Positions 7,835-19,117 of a stretch of DNA of 64,000 bases are shown piece by piece. The DNA is from JANNFX01 sp031380225 (GTDB lineage: Bacteria > Pseudomonadota > Alphaproteobacteria > Rhizobiales > Hyphomicrobiaceae). The stretch's first letter is position 1. Each line of letters begins with the position of its first letter. The stretch lies in assembly GCA_031380225.1 (NCBI GenBank), contig JANNFX010000239.1, forward strand, positions 7,187 to 71,186. Reading direction: 5' to 3'. A program made the translations under genes and the position numbers. The notes below the pieces were generated by a model that saw only the letters and a program-made list of their open reading frames with translations, ran no database searches and was not told the DNA's origin.

Positions 7835-9331
7835 TTACAATGGAACGCCAACGAACCGGGTGTCGCCCTTCGAATCTTCAACCAGCAAAATGATGGTCTT
7901 TGCGCCAGTTTTTTGAAGCTTCTCAATCACGGCCTTAAGCCCGTCCGTGGTTGATATTTCTTCCTGCTGCGCTTCGAGGATGACGTCGCCGACGCGTAGG
8001 GTCTTGGTCGCGGCCGGGCTTTCCTGATCGATATCGGTAACAATCAACCCCTTCATTTTGTCGTCAAATCCAAACTGTTTACGCAGCTCATCGGTGAGCG
8101 GCATCACTTTGAGGCCGAGGACAGCTGTCGACGGATCTGGCTTCGGCTCTTCCTTCTTGTCTTTCTTTTCGCCGTTGAGCGTGATCTTTTCATCGTCATC
8201 TTCGAGCTGGCCGACCGCGACCTTGATGGTCTTCTTTTCGCGGTGACGCATGATTTCCACTTCGACATCGCGGCCGATCGGCGCCATGGCGACGAGCTTC
8301 GGCAGACCGCGCATGGTGGTCACGTCCTTGCCATCGAATTTCAAGATCACGTCGCCCGACTCGATGCCGGCTTTGGCAGCGGGACTGTCTGGCGTCACAC
8401 CGGCAACAAGTGCACCAATATTCTCCGGCACGCCGAAGTTCTCAGCAATGTCTTCACCAAGCGTTTGAATTTTTACGCCAAGCCAGCCGCGGCGGACTTC
8501 GCCGAACTCTTTGATCTGGGCGATGATGTTGGTGATGGTATCCGATGGAACCGCAAAGCCGATGCCAATTGAGCCGCCAGTTGGCGAGATGATGGCCGTA
8601 TTGATGCCAATGACTTCGCCCTCCATGTTGAACAATGGCCCGCCCGAATTTCCTTTATTAATTGCCGCGTCGGTCTGCAGGAAATCGTCATAAGGGCCGG
8701 AGTTGATATCGCGTTGCTTGGCTGAGATGATACCGGCCGTCACAGTGCCGCCTAGGCCAAACGGGTTGCCAATTGCCATCACCCAGTCGCCGACTTTCAT
8801 CGTTGCCGACGAGCCGAACTTGATGTCGGGCAGCGGCTTGGTTGGTGTGACTTTCAGAAGCGCGACGTCAGCCTTGCTGTCGCGGCCGATGACTTTGTCA
8901 ACTTTGAGCTTCGAGCCGTCGTGGAAGTTGATGACGATTTCATCGGCACCGTCGATGACGTGATTGTTGGTAACGACCAGCCCTTCCTTGCCGTCAATCA
9001 CAAACCCTGAACCAAGCGACGAGACCTTGCGGTCGGCTGCCGGTGGGCGTCCGTTGCCGCCACCGCCTTTGCGATTGAAAAAGTCTTCGAAGAATTCGTC
9101 AAACGGCGAACCTTTGGGAACTTTCGGCAGCGGCACGCCCTCGGGCGCTTTTGCGACCTGGGTCGTTGAAATATTGACGACGGTATCGATCAGCCGGTCG
9201 GCGAGGGGCGCTAAAGTTTCGGGGCCACGTTGGGCCAAAGCTGGCGACACCAGAAACGCTGGCACCGCGAGGAGTACTGCTGTCGCAGCGCGTTGAACGC
9301 GGCGAAATTGAAGAGCAGTCTGACCCGTCAT
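7835..9331 (-). CDS. degP: Do-like periplasmic serine protease (DegP family)
   Basis: This 498-residue exported HtrA/Do family protease degrades or refolds misfolded envelope proteins. An N-terminal signal (about 14-33, ending ALAQ) is followed by the trypsin-like domain with His124 (NNHVIDG), Asp155 (SKADVALLKV) and Ser229 (NKGNSGGPLFN). Two PDZ domains lie at about 285-375 and 400-495 (GWLGVKIQ, LGLKVMPL). A Gly-rich loop precedes the protease core. The ATG at 9331 has AAAGGA 8 bases upstream. It lies downstream of hflK-hflC, a common alphaproteobacterial order, consistent with a membrane quality-control cluster. Confidence 0.93.
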   Translation of the reverse strand: MTGQTALQFRRVQRAATAVLLAVPAFLVSPALAQRGPETLAPLADRLIDTVVNISTTQVAKAPEGVPLPKVPKGSPFDEFFEDFFNRKGGGGNGRPPAADRKVSSLGSGFVIDGKEGLVVTNNHVIDGADEIVINFHDGSKLKVDKVIGRDSKADVALLKVTPTKPLPDIKFGSSATMKVGDWVMAIGNPFGLGGTVTAGIISAKQRDINSGPYDDFLQTDAAINKGNSGGPLFNMEGEVIGINTAIISPTGGSIGIGFAVPSDTITNIIAQIKEFGEVRRGWLGVKIQTLGEDIAENFGVPENIGALVAGVTPDSPAAKAGIESGDVILKFDGKDVTTMRGLPKLVAMAPIGRDVEVEIMRHREKKTIKVAVGQLEDDDEKITLNGEKKDKKEEPKPDPSTAVLGLKVMPLTDELRKQFGFDDKMKGLIVTDIDQESPAATKTLRVGDVILEAQQEEISTTDGLKAVIEKLQKTGAKTIILLVEDSKGDTRFVGVPL

Positions 9332-9526
9332 TGGTTGGTCCTTTGAGCAAAAGCGTCAAACTGACAAAACCACAGGCCCGGCAAAAGGGAAAGGCTCGCG
9401 CAAGCCCGATTGTGTCACCCATGTGATCGTTTGGCGGCGATTGGGCGAAGCGCCGCAGCCGGTTCGAGGCAACAACCTATTTGGGGTCAGCCTGCCGGTC
9501 TGAACCCAAGCAAAACGTCAAATTCC

Positions 9527-10429
9527 TCACGGCTTCGGCGTTGGCGTGAAGCCGGCGTTGGGGTCTTTGAAGTACTTGAAGAAGTCGGTGTCAGGGGTGA
9601 TCACCATCCGGGTTTCACCAGAGCCGGATTTCAACCCCTTCTCATAGGCTTGCATTGAGCGGTAGAATTCGAAAAAGCCTTCATCGCGGTTATAGGCATC
9701 GGCAAAAATCCGGTTGCGTTCAGAGTCGCCTTCACCACGAGTTTTTTCTGCATCCCTGGAGGCCTCTGCCTTGAGGACTGTCACCCGCCGGTCAGCATCT
9801 GCTTTGATCTTCCGTGATTGCTCTTCGCCTTCGCCACGGAACTGCGCGGCTTCCTGTTGCCGCTCTGTTTGCATGCGCTTGTAGATGGCTTCCGAAATCG
9901 ATGGCGGCAGGTCGGCTCGCATGATGCGCACGTCAACGATCTCCACACCCAGTAAGTGCGCGTCGATATTCACCCTGCGCATAATTTCTTGCATCAACTC
10001 GCGGCGCTTGTCGCGAACAACCTGTTCAATGGTCGCGGAACCGAGCACAAGGCCCATAGTGGACTCAAGCATTCTAATCAGCTGAGTGCGGGCACCATTG
10101 ACGGTAAGGAACTTTTGATAAAACTTCAGCGGATCAGTAATTCGGTAACGCATAAAGCTATCGACCACGAGTTGCTTTTTATCGGCAACGGTAACTGTTT
10201 GCGGATCGGTGTCGATGTCGAGGATGCGCTTGTCAAAAACTTCGACAGTTTCGACGAACGGAATCTTCCAATACAAACCCGCCTTTGTGATCGGCGCATC
10301 GCGCGCGGTCGGGTCGCCGAAGCGCAGCACAAGTGCTTGTTCGTTCTGGTGAACGATGAAATACGAGCTGTAAAGTACGACTGCACCGAATAGCAGCATG
10401 ACCAGCATAAAAGAGAGAAAGTAGCGCAT
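9527..10429 (-). CDS. hflC: HflC, regulator of FtsH protease
   Basis: This 300-residue SPFH/prohibitin-family protein has one N-terminal transmembrane helix (about 3-25) and a periplasmic SPFH domain with VVDSFMRYRITDPLKFYQ. A long charged coiled-coil region follows (RTEREQ-like, with AEASRDAEKTRGEGDSERNR). With HflK it forms the cage around FtsH that limits FtsH access to membrane substrates. The start is 2 bases after the hflK stop, so the pair is translationally coupled. Length and motif order are normal for the family. Confidence 0.93.
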   Translation of the reverse strand: MRYFLSFMLVMLLFGAVVLYSSYFIVHQNEQALVLRFGDPTARDAPITKAGLYWKIPFVETVEVFDKRILDIDTDPQTVTVADKKQLVVDSFMRYRITDPLKFYQKFLTVNGARTQLIRMLESTMGLVLGSATIEQVVRDKRRELMQEIMRRVNIDAHLLGVEIVDVRIMRADLPPSISEAIYKRMQTERQQEAAQFRGEGEEQSRKIKADADRRVTVLKAEASRDAEKTRGEGDSERNRIFADAYNRDEGFFEFYRSMQAYEKGLKSGSGETRMVITPDTDFFKYFKDPNAGFTPTPKP

Positions 10430-10431
10430 GA

Positions 10432-11586
10432 TTAATTGCCCTCGCCGGTCTTCGGCTTCTTGCTGAGTTGGTCGAGCGGCAGATACGGAACAACACCCTG
10501 TCCAGCTTTACCGTCAATAATGATCTTCTCGGAACCGCCGAGCACCTGTTCCATGGTCTCGAGGAACATACGTTTCCGGGTCACCTCGGGCGCCTTCTTG
10601 TATTGCTCGTAGACGCTAATGAAGCGGGCCGTGGAACCAGTGGCTTCGGCAATTGATTGCTCTTTGTAGGCCTGCGCGGCTTGCAAAATGCGCTGCGCCT
10701 CACCTCGGGCTTCAGGGATGACCTTGTTCGAGTAACCGCGGGCTTCGTTTTGAACGCGGTCCCGGTCTTGGATCGCCGAAATGACGTCGCTGAACGCATC
10801 ACGGACCTGGGCCGGCGCTTGCGCCCGCAGGATTTTCACCTGATCGATCTTTACGCCCGCGCCGTAGCTATCAAGGGTTTGTTGCATCAGTGCCTTGACG
10901 GCCACTTCAATCGGTTCGCGGCCAGGCGCTAAGATGTCGCCAACTTTACTTTTGCCGATCACTTCGCGCATCGCACTTTCGGCAACATCTTTAACGGTTT
11001 GGTCGGGATTAGCGATATTGAACAGGTACTTTTCAGCGGCATCAATGAACCACATTGCGACGAAATCAATATCAACAATGTTTTCGTCCGACGTCAGCAT
11101 CAGGCTTTCTTCGGGCATGTCACGCGACGGTCCGGCTGGCTGATAGCGTTGATTGCCGCGATAAGTTGCAGCATCAGAACGCACGCCGACTTCGACAATT
11201 TTCTGTTCGGTGACTTTTGGTTTGTAAACTTCCTCAATCGGGTAAGGCAGCCGGAAATGAAGCCCTGCTGGTTCGCTGCGGATATACTGCCCGAAGCGCA
11301 GCACGATGCCCTGTTCGTCCGGATTGACCTGGAAACTGAAAGCGTAAAACATTGCCGCGACGACACCAGCGGCTGCGGCTAGAAATGCCAGCCAGCCTGG
11401 AAATCCGCCGCCGCCCATGACCTGCTTGACGCGATCTTGGCTGCGCTTGATGACATCTTCGATATTCGGCGGCTGCCCGCCTGGGCTGCCCGGCCCTTGA
11501 CCCCAAGGCCCGCCGCCGCCACCGCCTTTCCAGCCGCCGCCTCCGCCGCCACCACTACCGCCACCTTGATTGCTACTCCAGGGCAT
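10432..11586 (-). CDS. hflK: HflK, regulator of FtsH protease
   Basis: This 384-residue partner of HflC opens with the characteristic Gly/Trp-rich cytoplasmic tail (residues 7-40). A transmembrane helix lies at about 63-83. The SPFH domain (NPDEQGIVLRFGQYIRSEPAGL, SDENIVDIDFVAMWFI) is followed by an Ala/Glu/Arg-rich coiled coil ending in LDQLSKKPKTGEGN. It acts at the inner membrane with HflC to modulate FtsH. The Gly-rich N-terminus is normal for alphaproteobacterial HflK rather than a sign of low-complexity insertion. It is first gene of the hflKC-degP block. Confidence 0.93.
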   Translation of the reverse strand: MPWSSNQGGGSGGGGGGGWKGGGGGGPWGQGPGSPGGQPPNIEDVIKRSQDRVKQVMGGGGFPGWLAFLAAAAGVVAAMFYAFSFQVNPDEQGIVLRFGQYIRSEPAGLHFRLPYPIEEVYKPKVTEQKIVEVGVRSDAATYRGNQRYQPAGPSRDMPEESLMLTSDENIVDIDFVAMWFIDAAEKYLFNIANPDQTVKDVAESAMREVIGKSKVGDILAPGREPIEVAVKALMQQTLDSYGAGVKIDQVKILRAQAPAQVRDAFSDVISAIQDRDRVQNEARGYSNKVIPEARGEAQRILQAAQAYKEQSIAEATGSTARFISVYEQYKKAPEVTRKRMFLETMEQVLGGSEKIIIDGKAGQGVVPYLPLDQLSKKPKTGEGN

Positions 11587-11825
11587 AGAGTTAAAGCCTT
11601 TCGAATTGGATCATGCGCGGCTGGCCCGGATCGGGCAAAACGCGAGTGGGAGGGCAGTTCGTATCGAGGATCGTCCGTGCAAAACTTCGGCCACTTTCTA
11701 GCATGCTGTTAGCCGATTTCCTGGCCGCTTATAGGCGAGCCTTGCTGGGGAGGCAAATATCGTTCAACCGCGTATCCTACCAGTAATTGGGGCTTCGGGC
11801 CTTGCTTTCAAGAGTACCGCAACAA

Positions 11826-12338
11826 TCAATTGTGCCGGTCGAGGACTTTCAGGGTTGCGGCATGGTCGTCACGCTCGCCTTGCGGTAGAGCTTCGGCCGA
11901 CACTTCGGTCCAATCGGCTGCATTAAGAGGGGGAAATACAACATCACCCGCAGGCGCGGCGTGGACCTGCGTCCAATATATGCGATCCGCGCGCGGCAAT
12001 ACTGAGCTGTAAATTTCAGCTCCGCCGATAACCATGACTTCATCGGCGCCACTGGTGCGTGCCAAGGTGCGGGCGATGATCAATGCGTCGTCAACACTTT
12101 GAACAGCGGTGACACCGTCGCGTTCGAAGCTGGCATCGCGGGTGACTACGATGTTATCGCGGCCGTCGAGCGGCTTTTTCAATGTTAGAAATGTTTTGCG
12201 GCCCATGACGACAGGCTTGCCCATCGTGAGGCGCCGGAACGTTTTGAGATCCGATGACATCCGCCACGGCAAGCCGCCATTGGAGCCGATGACGCCGTTG
12301 TCGGCCACCGCGACGATGAGTGAAATTCGAACAGTCAT
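11826..12338 (-). CDS. folA: Dihydrofolate reductase
   Basis: This 170-residue protein has DHFR hallmarks: SLIVAVADNGVIG at the N-terminus, the substrate-pocket Asp (GGLPWRMSSDLK), TMGKPVVMGRKTF and the NADPH-binding VIGGAEIY. It reduces dihydrofolate to tetrahydrofolate, the cofactor consumed by the thymidylate synthase encoded about 600 bases away on the same strand. An ATG at 12338 is preferred over an in-frame TTG at 12353 because the conserved N-terminal strand begins right after it. The 239-base gap to hflK holds no evident gene. Confidence 0.92.
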   Translation of the reverse strand: MTVRISLIVAVADNGVIGSNGGLPWRMSSDLKTFRRLTMGKPVVMGRKTFLTLKKPLDGRDNIVVTRDASFERDGVTAVQSVDDALIIARTLARTSGADEVMVIGGAEIYSSVLPRADRIYWTQVHAAPAGDVVFPPLNAADWTEVSAEALPQGERDDHAATLKVLDRHN

Positions 12339-12449
12339 GAGATGAGACGTCAAACCTTGAGTAATGTTTTCCCGGCCGCCGGCTACGCGCGCCAGCAGAA
12401 CTGCACGTTCCGCCTGACACGGGCATGCTGGCCTGGCAAGTCCCGAACG

Positions 12450-12878
12450 TCATTCCTGCCGGTCTTGCTTGCGGTTTTCCATCTCTTGCCTGACGAGAGC
12501 CAAGTTGTCATCGACAAGCGGCGCATATTTGTCGCGCAGCCGATGGAACTCCCCGTGGATGTGTTCGAGTTCATCATCCGACATCCAGTCCAGTTGAACC
12601 ATTCCCGTACGCGCACCGTCCACGCCCCGGAGCAGTTCGTCGAGTTTCAAATTTACAATCCGGGATTCGCGGTTCTGAGTATTCTGAATGAGAAACACCA
12701 TCAGGAACGTTACAACTGTCGTGCCGGTGTTGATGATCAGCTGCCAGGTGTCGGAATAATCAAAATAGGGTCCGGTGATCAGCCATACCACAATCGTCAG
12801 CAGAGCGAGAAGAAACGCCCAATACGTACCCACGGCATGAGCAGTACGTTCTGCGTAATGGCGGAAAAATTCGTTCAT
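12450..12878 (-). CDS. Low-affinity iron permease family protein
   Basis: This 142-residue protein has two close transmembrane helices (about 19-37, AFLLALLTIVVWLITGPY, and about 48-66, INTGTTVVTFLMVFLIQNTQ) and a charged, helical cytoplasmic C-terminus. The QNTQNRES segment and overall size match the bacterial low-affinity iron permease family (related to fungal Fet4). Transport by the bacterial proteins has not been generally shown, so iron transport is only a family-based inference. It lies between thyA and folA on the same strand, an arrangement frequent in Rhizobiales. Confidence 0.8.
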   Translation of the reverse strand: MNEFFRHYAERTAHAVGTYWAFLLALLTIVVWLITGPYFDYSDTWQLIINTGTTVVTFLMVFLIQNTQNRESRIVNLKLDELLRGVDGARTGMVQLDWMSDDELEHIHGEFHRLRDKYAPLVDDNLALVRQEMENRKQDRQE

Positions 12879-12914
12879 GGTTGACCTCCATTCGGGCTGG
12901 AAAGTCGCGTACCC

Positions 12915-13709
12915 TTAGACCGCCACCGGCGCTGCGATGTGAGGAAAGGGGTCGTAACCGTCCAATCTGAAGTGTTCGAATCTAAATTCGAAGATTGAGT
13001 TGACTGCGGGATCAATATGCAGCGATGGCAGCGCGCGCGGCGTCCGTGACAACTGCAGATCGGCTTGCTCCAAGTGATTGAGATAAAGGTGCGCATCACC
13101 GAATGTGTGCACGAATTCGCCAAGCTTCAAGCCCGTCACCTGCGCCATCATCATCGTGAGCAGCGCGTAGCTCGCGATATTAAACGGCACGCCGAGGAAC
13201 ACGTCGGCTGAGCGCTGATAGAGCTGGCACGACAGTTTTCCGTCAGCAACATAAAATTGGAACAAGCAATGGCACGGCGCGAGAGCCATCTTCGGAATGT
13301 CGGCAGGGTTCCAGGCCGACACGATCAAGCGGCGCGAATCCGGGTTGCGTTTGAGTTCGGTCACGAGATCCGAAATTTGATCGATGACAGTACCGTGTGG
13401 CGTCGCCCAGCTCCGCCACTGCTGCCCATAGACCGGACCGAGGTTGCCGTTTGCGTCTGCCCATTCGTCCCAGATACGCACGCCGTTGCCGCTCAGATAT
13501 TTGGTGTTGGTATCGCCGGCCAGAAACCAGACTAGTTCATGAATGATCGATTTGACGTGCAGCTTCTTGGTCGTGACGAGTGGAAAGCCTGCTGCCAAAT
13601 CAAAGCGCATCTGATGGCCGAACACACTCAATGTGCCAGTCCCGGTGCGGTCGGTTTTTTTGACGCCTTCGGTGCGGACCCGGCGCAAGAGTTCGAGGTA
13701 CTGTTGCAT
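12915..13709 (-). CDS. thyA: Thymidylate synthase (ThyA type)
   Basis: This 264-residue enzyme has exactly the standard length of bacterial ThyA. It converts dUMP to dTMP using methylene-tetrahydrofolate. The nucleophile Cys146 is in [13 protein letters not shown]. Other hallmarks are the folate/dUMP block [12 protein letters not shown] at 20-31, GPVYGQQWR at 91-99, [11 protein letters not shown] and the C-terminal PIAAPVAV end. With folA close by it forms a dTMP/tetrahydrofolate block. Upstream lies a cloverleaf-type repeat element. Confidence 0.95.
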   Translation of the reverse strand: MQQYLELLRRVRTEGVKKTDRTGTGTLSVFGHQMRFDLAAGFPLVTTKKLHVKSIIHELVWFLAGDTNTKYLSGNGVRIWDEWADANGNLGPVYGQQWRSWATPHGTVIDQISDLVTELKRNPDSRRLIVSAWNPADIPKMALAPCHCLFQFYVADGKLSCQLYQRSADVFLGVPFNIASYALLTMMMAQVTGLKLGEFVHTFGDAHLYLNHLEQADLQLSRTPRALPSLHIDPAVNSIFEFRFEHFRLDGYDPFPHIAAPVAV

Positions 13710-13738
13710 GAGTGTTTTCTAGCGTGATTCCGGTTCAT

Positions 13739-13850
13739 TGTAGGGTCGGTAAAAGCGAAGTGTTACCCACCATGGCTCGCGCAACTGCCGAAAATGGTGG
13801 GTAACGACGGATCATGCGTGGAGCATGATCTGTCTTTTACCCACCCTACA
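13739..13850. repeat. Cloverleaf intergenic repeat, copy A
   Basis: An outer 17-bp inverted repeat (13739-13755 with 13834-13850, one mismatch, TGTAGGGT...ACCCTACA) encloses two hairpins. One is a perfect 12-bp pair GTTACCCACCAT/ATGGTGGGTAAC (13762-13773, 13794-13805). The other is an 8-bp pair GATCATGC/GCATGATC (13810-13817, 13823-13830). It has the same architecture as copies B (17594-17729) and C (58351-58519), with a diverged core. It lies between two same-strand genes. Confidence 0.75.
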
Positions 13851-13872
13851 GGTCATGTCCCCGCAAAGAACC

Positions 13873-14667
13873 TTAAACCGCAACCCCGCCATTGGCATGC
13901 ATCCAATAGGCAAAGCCGACCGCGAATAGGTTGGATAAGCCATGTGCAATGATCGGCGCTCGGATTGAACCGGTGCGCCAGACCAGCCAGGTGAGCACGA
14001 GCCCGGCCGTAAACACGCTGATAATCCCGGCGATAGAATACTGTGCGTGCAGTGAAGTCCAAATCGTATTGCAAATCAACGCTGCTGGCCAGAAGCCGAG
14101 CCGCGTCTTGGCCAAAGCCGACAATAAGAAGCCGCGGAACGTCAGCTCTTCCCATAACGGCGCCAACACCACCGCCATAAAAACTGTGCCCCACCACAAA
14201 TTTGAATTCAATCCTTCGGCGATCGTTTGCGTGTCGGCGCTGTAGTCGAATTTCAACAGTACATAGAGGATCAATTCGACGATACCGGTTAAAACGATAA
14301 CCAGCACGCCGCCACCAAGCCCGGTCATCAAAGTGGCTTTAGGTGGCAGCAATCGTAGCACTTCGCGGCGCATGTTCGCGCGCCCGGCCAACAGCCACAC
14401 AATCGCGATTGATGCAATCTGCGAGGCGATCATTACCGCGAGACCGAGTGGCGTTTTAAGCGATGTCGCTTCCTCCGCCGTGATCGGCGTTGCGGACATT
14501 GCTTTCAAGGCCGCAATGGCAACCAGCACGCCGCCGATCTGGCCAGCGAAAATGAGTAGGCACGCCGCGAGCGCAGCCCATGGCCCCCAGGGCGAGGCGG
14601 CTTCATAGCGAGGCGGCCCGGATAGCAACCCCTGTGCTGCCGTCGCTCGAGCTGAAACAACCGCCAT
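13873..14667 (-). CDS. CPBP family intramembrane metalloprotease
   Basis: This 264-residue protein has about seven hydrophobic segments and the CPBP/Abi (CAAX protease-like) motifs. The catalytic EExxxR is in LAPLWEELTFRGFLL at about residue 180. The later His motifs are in NTIWTSLHAQYS and APIIAHGLSNLF. Members are intramembrane proteases; substrates of bacterial ones are mostly unknown, with roles in bacteriocin self-immunity or protein maturation proposed for some. No bacteriocin gene is visible nearby. The ATG at 14667 is the natural start of the first helix region. Confidence 0.85.
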   Translation of the reverse strand: MAVVSARATAAQGLLSGPPRYEAASPWGPWAALAACLLIFAGQIGGVLVAIAALKAMSATPITAEEATSLKTPLGLAVMIASQIASIAIVWLLAGRANMRREVLRLLPPKATLMTGLGGGVLVIVLTGIVELILYVLLKFDYSADTQTIAEGLNSNLWWGTVFMAVVLAPLWEELTFRGFLLSALAKTRLGFWPAALICNTIWTSLHAQYSIAGIISVFTAGLVLTWLVWRTGSIRAPIIAHGLSNLFAVGFAYWMHANGGVAV

Positions 14668-15008
14668 GCTATGTCCTTATCGTTAAGTGTCCCGGTCGTC
14701 CGGTTTCGAAAACAACCGGCCCCTTCTGACACGGCCTGGCCGAGATCGCAAAGGCAGCCCGAGGCTGGGCGGAAATTACCAGGATGTGCCGTGAAAACTC
14801 AGCAGGCAGCGGAAATGTTCAAAAAATGATCTTCAGTCAGCCTCCTATTGCTAACTGTCCGGCATCAGATGTGTCATCAAAATCAGGCTAAGGCTCACAT
14901 TATATCTATGGGCCGAATTTTGCAGCCGCACTAACACTCACAATCGTCATCCTCGCGCTTGTGCCACTGCTGTCCGGTTGAGAATTCATCGATCCGCTTT
15001 AAGCACAG
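14668..15008. other. 341-base intergenic gap, no gene seen
   Basis: This gap separates the CPBP protease and lipA, both minus strand. One hydrophobic reading frame on the plus strand (about 14900-14981) ends in LALVPLLSG but has an upstream in-frame TAA and no start codon, so it is not called. No hairpin plus T-run or tRNA is visible. Confidence 0.5.
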
Positions 15009-15989
15009 TCATGGCAACACTTTTATCGCGGCACTGGCGGTGCTGAAACCCGCGCGTGCTGACTTTAAGCGCTCGAAATCCTCGCCCGCATGGAAGGACG
15101 AGCGGGTCAGGGGGGACGAGGCGACGACCAGAAAGCCTTTTGAGAGCGCGGTTTCCTTCATCGTATCGAACTCATCTGGATGCACATAGCGCTTCACTTC
15201 AGCGTGCTTGCGTGTCGGCTGCAAGTACTGGCCAATTGTTAGAAAATCTACGTCATGAGCGCGAAGATCGTCCATCACAGAGTCGACATCGCGGGCCGTC
15301 TCGCCGAGGCCAACCATCACACCTGACTTGGTAAAGGTGTTTGGTTCCAATTCCTTCACACGCTTCAAAAGCGCCAGGGAATGAGCGTAGCGCGCGCCGG
15401 GGCGGATCGTGGAATAGAGCTGCGGCACGGTTTCCAAGTTGTGGTTGAAAACATCCGGGCGTGCGGCTGCCACTATTTCAATGGCGCCATTCTTTCGGAG
15501 AAAGTCGGGCGTTAGAATTTCAATCGACGTTTTGGGTGCTGCGGCGCGGATGGCCAAAATAGTTTCCGCAAAATGCTGAGCGCCGCCGTCGTCCAAATCA
15601 TCGCGGTCAACGGACGTGATAACGACGTGTTCAAGGTTGAGCTTTGCAACCGCATCGCCAACGCGGCGTGGCTCGTCACCATCCAAGGCATGCGGCTTGC
15701 CGGTCGCGACATGGCAGAACGCGCAGGCACGCGTGCAGATACCGCCCATGATCATCATGGTGGCGTGGCGCTGCTCCCAGCACGATCCGATGTTGGGGCA
15801 CGCCGCTTCTTGGCAGACGGTGTGGAGATTATGCTCGGTGACAATCTTTCGCGTCGCTTCGAACTCCGCCGATCCAGGCGCGCGCACCTTTAACCACGGC
15901 GGCTTTGGCAGCACCGGCGTATCGGGCTTTCGCGCCTTTTCGGGATGACGCAGGCTCGGGTGCTGATAGATCGTTGTAATCGGTGTCAT
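15009..15989 (-). CDS. lipA: Lipoyl synthase
   Basis: This 326-residue radical-SAM enzyme inserts two sulfurs into octanoyl groups on lipoyl domains. The auxiliary cluster cysteines are C59, C64 and C70 ([12 protein letters not shown]). The radical-SAM cluster cysteines are C85, C89 and C92 (CTRACAFC). The conserved C-terminal RSSFHAGE provides the Ser ligand of the auxiliary cluster. Substrates are E2 subunits of 2-oxoacid dehydrogenases and the GcvH protein. No lipB is in the window. The gene stands alone with its own gap on both sides. Confidence 0.95.
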   Translation of the reverse strand: MTPITTIYQHPSLRHPEKARKPDTPVLPKPPWLKVRAPGSAEFEATRKIVTEHNLHTVCQEAACPNIGSCWEQRHATMMIMGGICTRACAFCHVATGKPHALDGDEPRRVGDAVAKLNLEHVVITSVDRDDLDDGGAQHFAETILAIRAAAPKTSIEILTPDFLRKNGAIEIVAAARPDVFNHNLETVPQLYSTIRPGARYAHSLALLKRVKELEPNTFTKSGVMVGLGETARDVDSVMDDLRAHDVDFLTIGQYLQPTRKHAEVKRYVHPDEFDTMKETALSKGFLVVASSPLTRSSFHAGEDFERLKSARAGFSTASAAIKVLP

Positions 15990-16059
15990 CCTATTCCGTG
16001 CGCAGCCGCAACATATCAGAATTTTGCCGCAGAACTCATAAAGGGCGGGGATAAGTTTG

Positions 16060-17565
<1,506 letters not shown>

Positions 17566-17593
17566 GTGGGTCTCTTGTTAAAATCGCCGTTAT

Positions 17594-17729
17594 CGTAGGT
17601 TGGGTTAGGCCGCTCTACACTTGCGGCCGTAACCCAACATCTCACGGCTGGCTGGAAAGTGTTGGGTTACGCGCGGTCAACGCTGCAAATCGTTCATCAG
17701 GATCGTGAGTCGCGCTAACCCAACCTACG
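17594..17729. repeat. Cloverleaf intergenic repeat, copy B
   Basis: A perfect 15-bp outer inverted repeat CGTAGGTTGGGTTAG/CTAACCCAACCTACG (17594-17608, 17715-17729) encloses a perfect 12-bp inner pair CGTAACCCAACA/TGTTGGGTTACG (17628-17639, 17660-17671). The right arm touches the stop codon of the transaminase gene. Copies A and C share the plan; C also shares the AGGTTGGGTTAG core. Confidence 0.85.
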
Positions 17730-19067
17730 TTAATTCGTGGTTTTGAGGACATTTTCAAACGTGTCGAACAACTGATCGATCTCGCTCTTGGAAATGATCA
17801 GTGGTGGCGATAGCGCGATGATGTCGCCGGTCTGGCGCACAAGAACATTGTTTTCAAAGGCTTTCACAAAGCGGTCGTAGGCGCGCTTGGTTGGCGCGCT
17901 TGGAATGGGATCGAACTCAACAGCGCCGACCAAACCAATATTGCGAATGTCGATCACGTGCGGCAGTCCTTTGAGAGCGTGCATGCGTTCTTCCCAATAC
18001 GGCGCCAGTTCTGTCGCTCGCGTAAGCAGTCCTTCGTCTTGATAGGTGTCAAGCGTGCCGATCGAGGCCGCACATGCCATCGGATGGCCGGAGTAGGTGT
18101 AGCCATGGAAGAAGTCGATCATCCAATCCGGCGCGCCTTGGAACGCGTCATGGATGTGTGATTTCACAAACACCGCACCCATTGGGATAGTGCCGTTGGT
18201 GATGCCTTTAGCGGTCGTGATTATGTCCGGTGAAATGCCGAAATAATCCGATCCGAACGTGGTTCCCAAACGGCCGAAGGCGGTGATGACTTCGTCGGCA
18301 ATCAGCAGAATGTCGTGTTTGCGGCAGATGGCTTCGAGCCGCTTCAAATATCCCTTTGGCGGGATCAGTACGCCGGTTGAACAGGCGACTGGCTCGACGA
18401 TCACGGCCGCGATGGTTGACGCATCATGCAGCGCGACCAGGCGTTCCAAATCATCAGCCAATTCGGCGCCGTGCTCGGGCTCACCTCTTGAAAAGGCGTT
18501 CTTCGAAAGATCATGAGTATGGCGCAGGTGATCGACGCCCGTCACCATTGCACCGAACATCTTGCGGTTGTTGGAAATACCGCCAACGGCCGTGCCACCG
18601 AAGTTGACGCCATGATACCCACGCTCGCGTCCGATCAACCGGACCTTCGACGCATTGCCTTTGGCGCGATGATAGGCGAGCGCCATTTTCAAAGCCGTCT
18701 CGACCGCTTCCGAGCCTGAGTTGGTGAAGAACACATGGTTGAAGCCTTCAGGCGCAATGTTGACCAATCGCGACGCGCATTCGAACGCGTAGGTGTGTCC
18801 CATGTTGAAGGTGCCGGCAAAATCTAACGTCGCCGCTTGCTTCTGGATTGCTTCGACGATCTTCGGCCGGCAATGCCCGGCATTGACGCACCACAGTCCC
18901 GAGGTGCCATCTAATACGCGGCGTCCATCGCTGGTGACGTAATGCATCCGCTCGGCGCCAACGAACAGCCGCGGATTGCTCTTGTATTGCTTCTGCGCCG
19001 TGAACGGCATCCAGAAGGCTTCGAGGTCGTTGGTTTTGAGCTGCTGGTCTTTGATATGAACGTTCAT
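17730..19067 (-). CDS. bauA: Beta-alanine-pyruvate transaminase
   Basis: This 445-residue class III PLP aminotransferase is of the omega-amino-acid:pyruvate group. Hallmarks are FWMPFTAQKQYKSNPRLFV, DGTSGLWCVNAGH, FTNSGSEAVETALKMA, the PLP Asp in LLIADEVITAFGR and the Schiff-base Lys in TTAKGITNGTIPMGAV. It would transfer the amino group of beta-alanine or related omega-amines to pyruvate, giving malonate semialdehyde for the MmsA enzyme encoded next. An ATG at 19067 with AGAGG upstream is preferred to an in-frame TTG at 19085. The symbol is inferred from the mmsA pairing; diamine substrates cannot be excluded. Confidence 0.8.
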   Translation of the reverse strand: MNVHIKDQQLKTNDLEAFWMPFTAQKQYKSNPRLFVGAERMHYVTSDGRRVLDGTSGLWCVNAGHCRPKIVEAIQKQAATLDFAGTFNMGHTYAFECASRLVNIAPEGFNHVFFTNSGSEAVETALKMALAYHRAKGNASKVRLIGRERGYHGVNFGGTAVGGISNNRKMFGAMVTGVDHLRHTHDLSKNAFSRGEPEHGAELADDLERLVALHDASTIAAVIVEPVACSTGVLIPPKGYLKRLEAICRKHDILLIADEVITAFGRLGTTFGSDYFGISPDIITTAKGITNGTIPMGAVFVKSHIHDAFQGAPDWMIDFFHGYTYSGHPMACAASIGTLDTYQDEGLLTRATELAPYWEERMHALKGLPHVIDIRNIGLVGAVEFDPIPSAPTKRAYDRFVKAFENNVLVRQTGDIIALSPPLIISKSEIDQLFDTFENVLKTTN

Positions 19068-19117
19068 GGCTGGCCTCTGAGGCAAGAGGTTAAAGTCCTG
19101 TGGTTGTCATAGTCCTG

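Noticed and set aside
14900..14981. Hydrophobic peptide frame ending LALVPLLSG
   Set aside because: An in-frame TAA precedes it and there is no start codon between, so it cannot be translated as seen.
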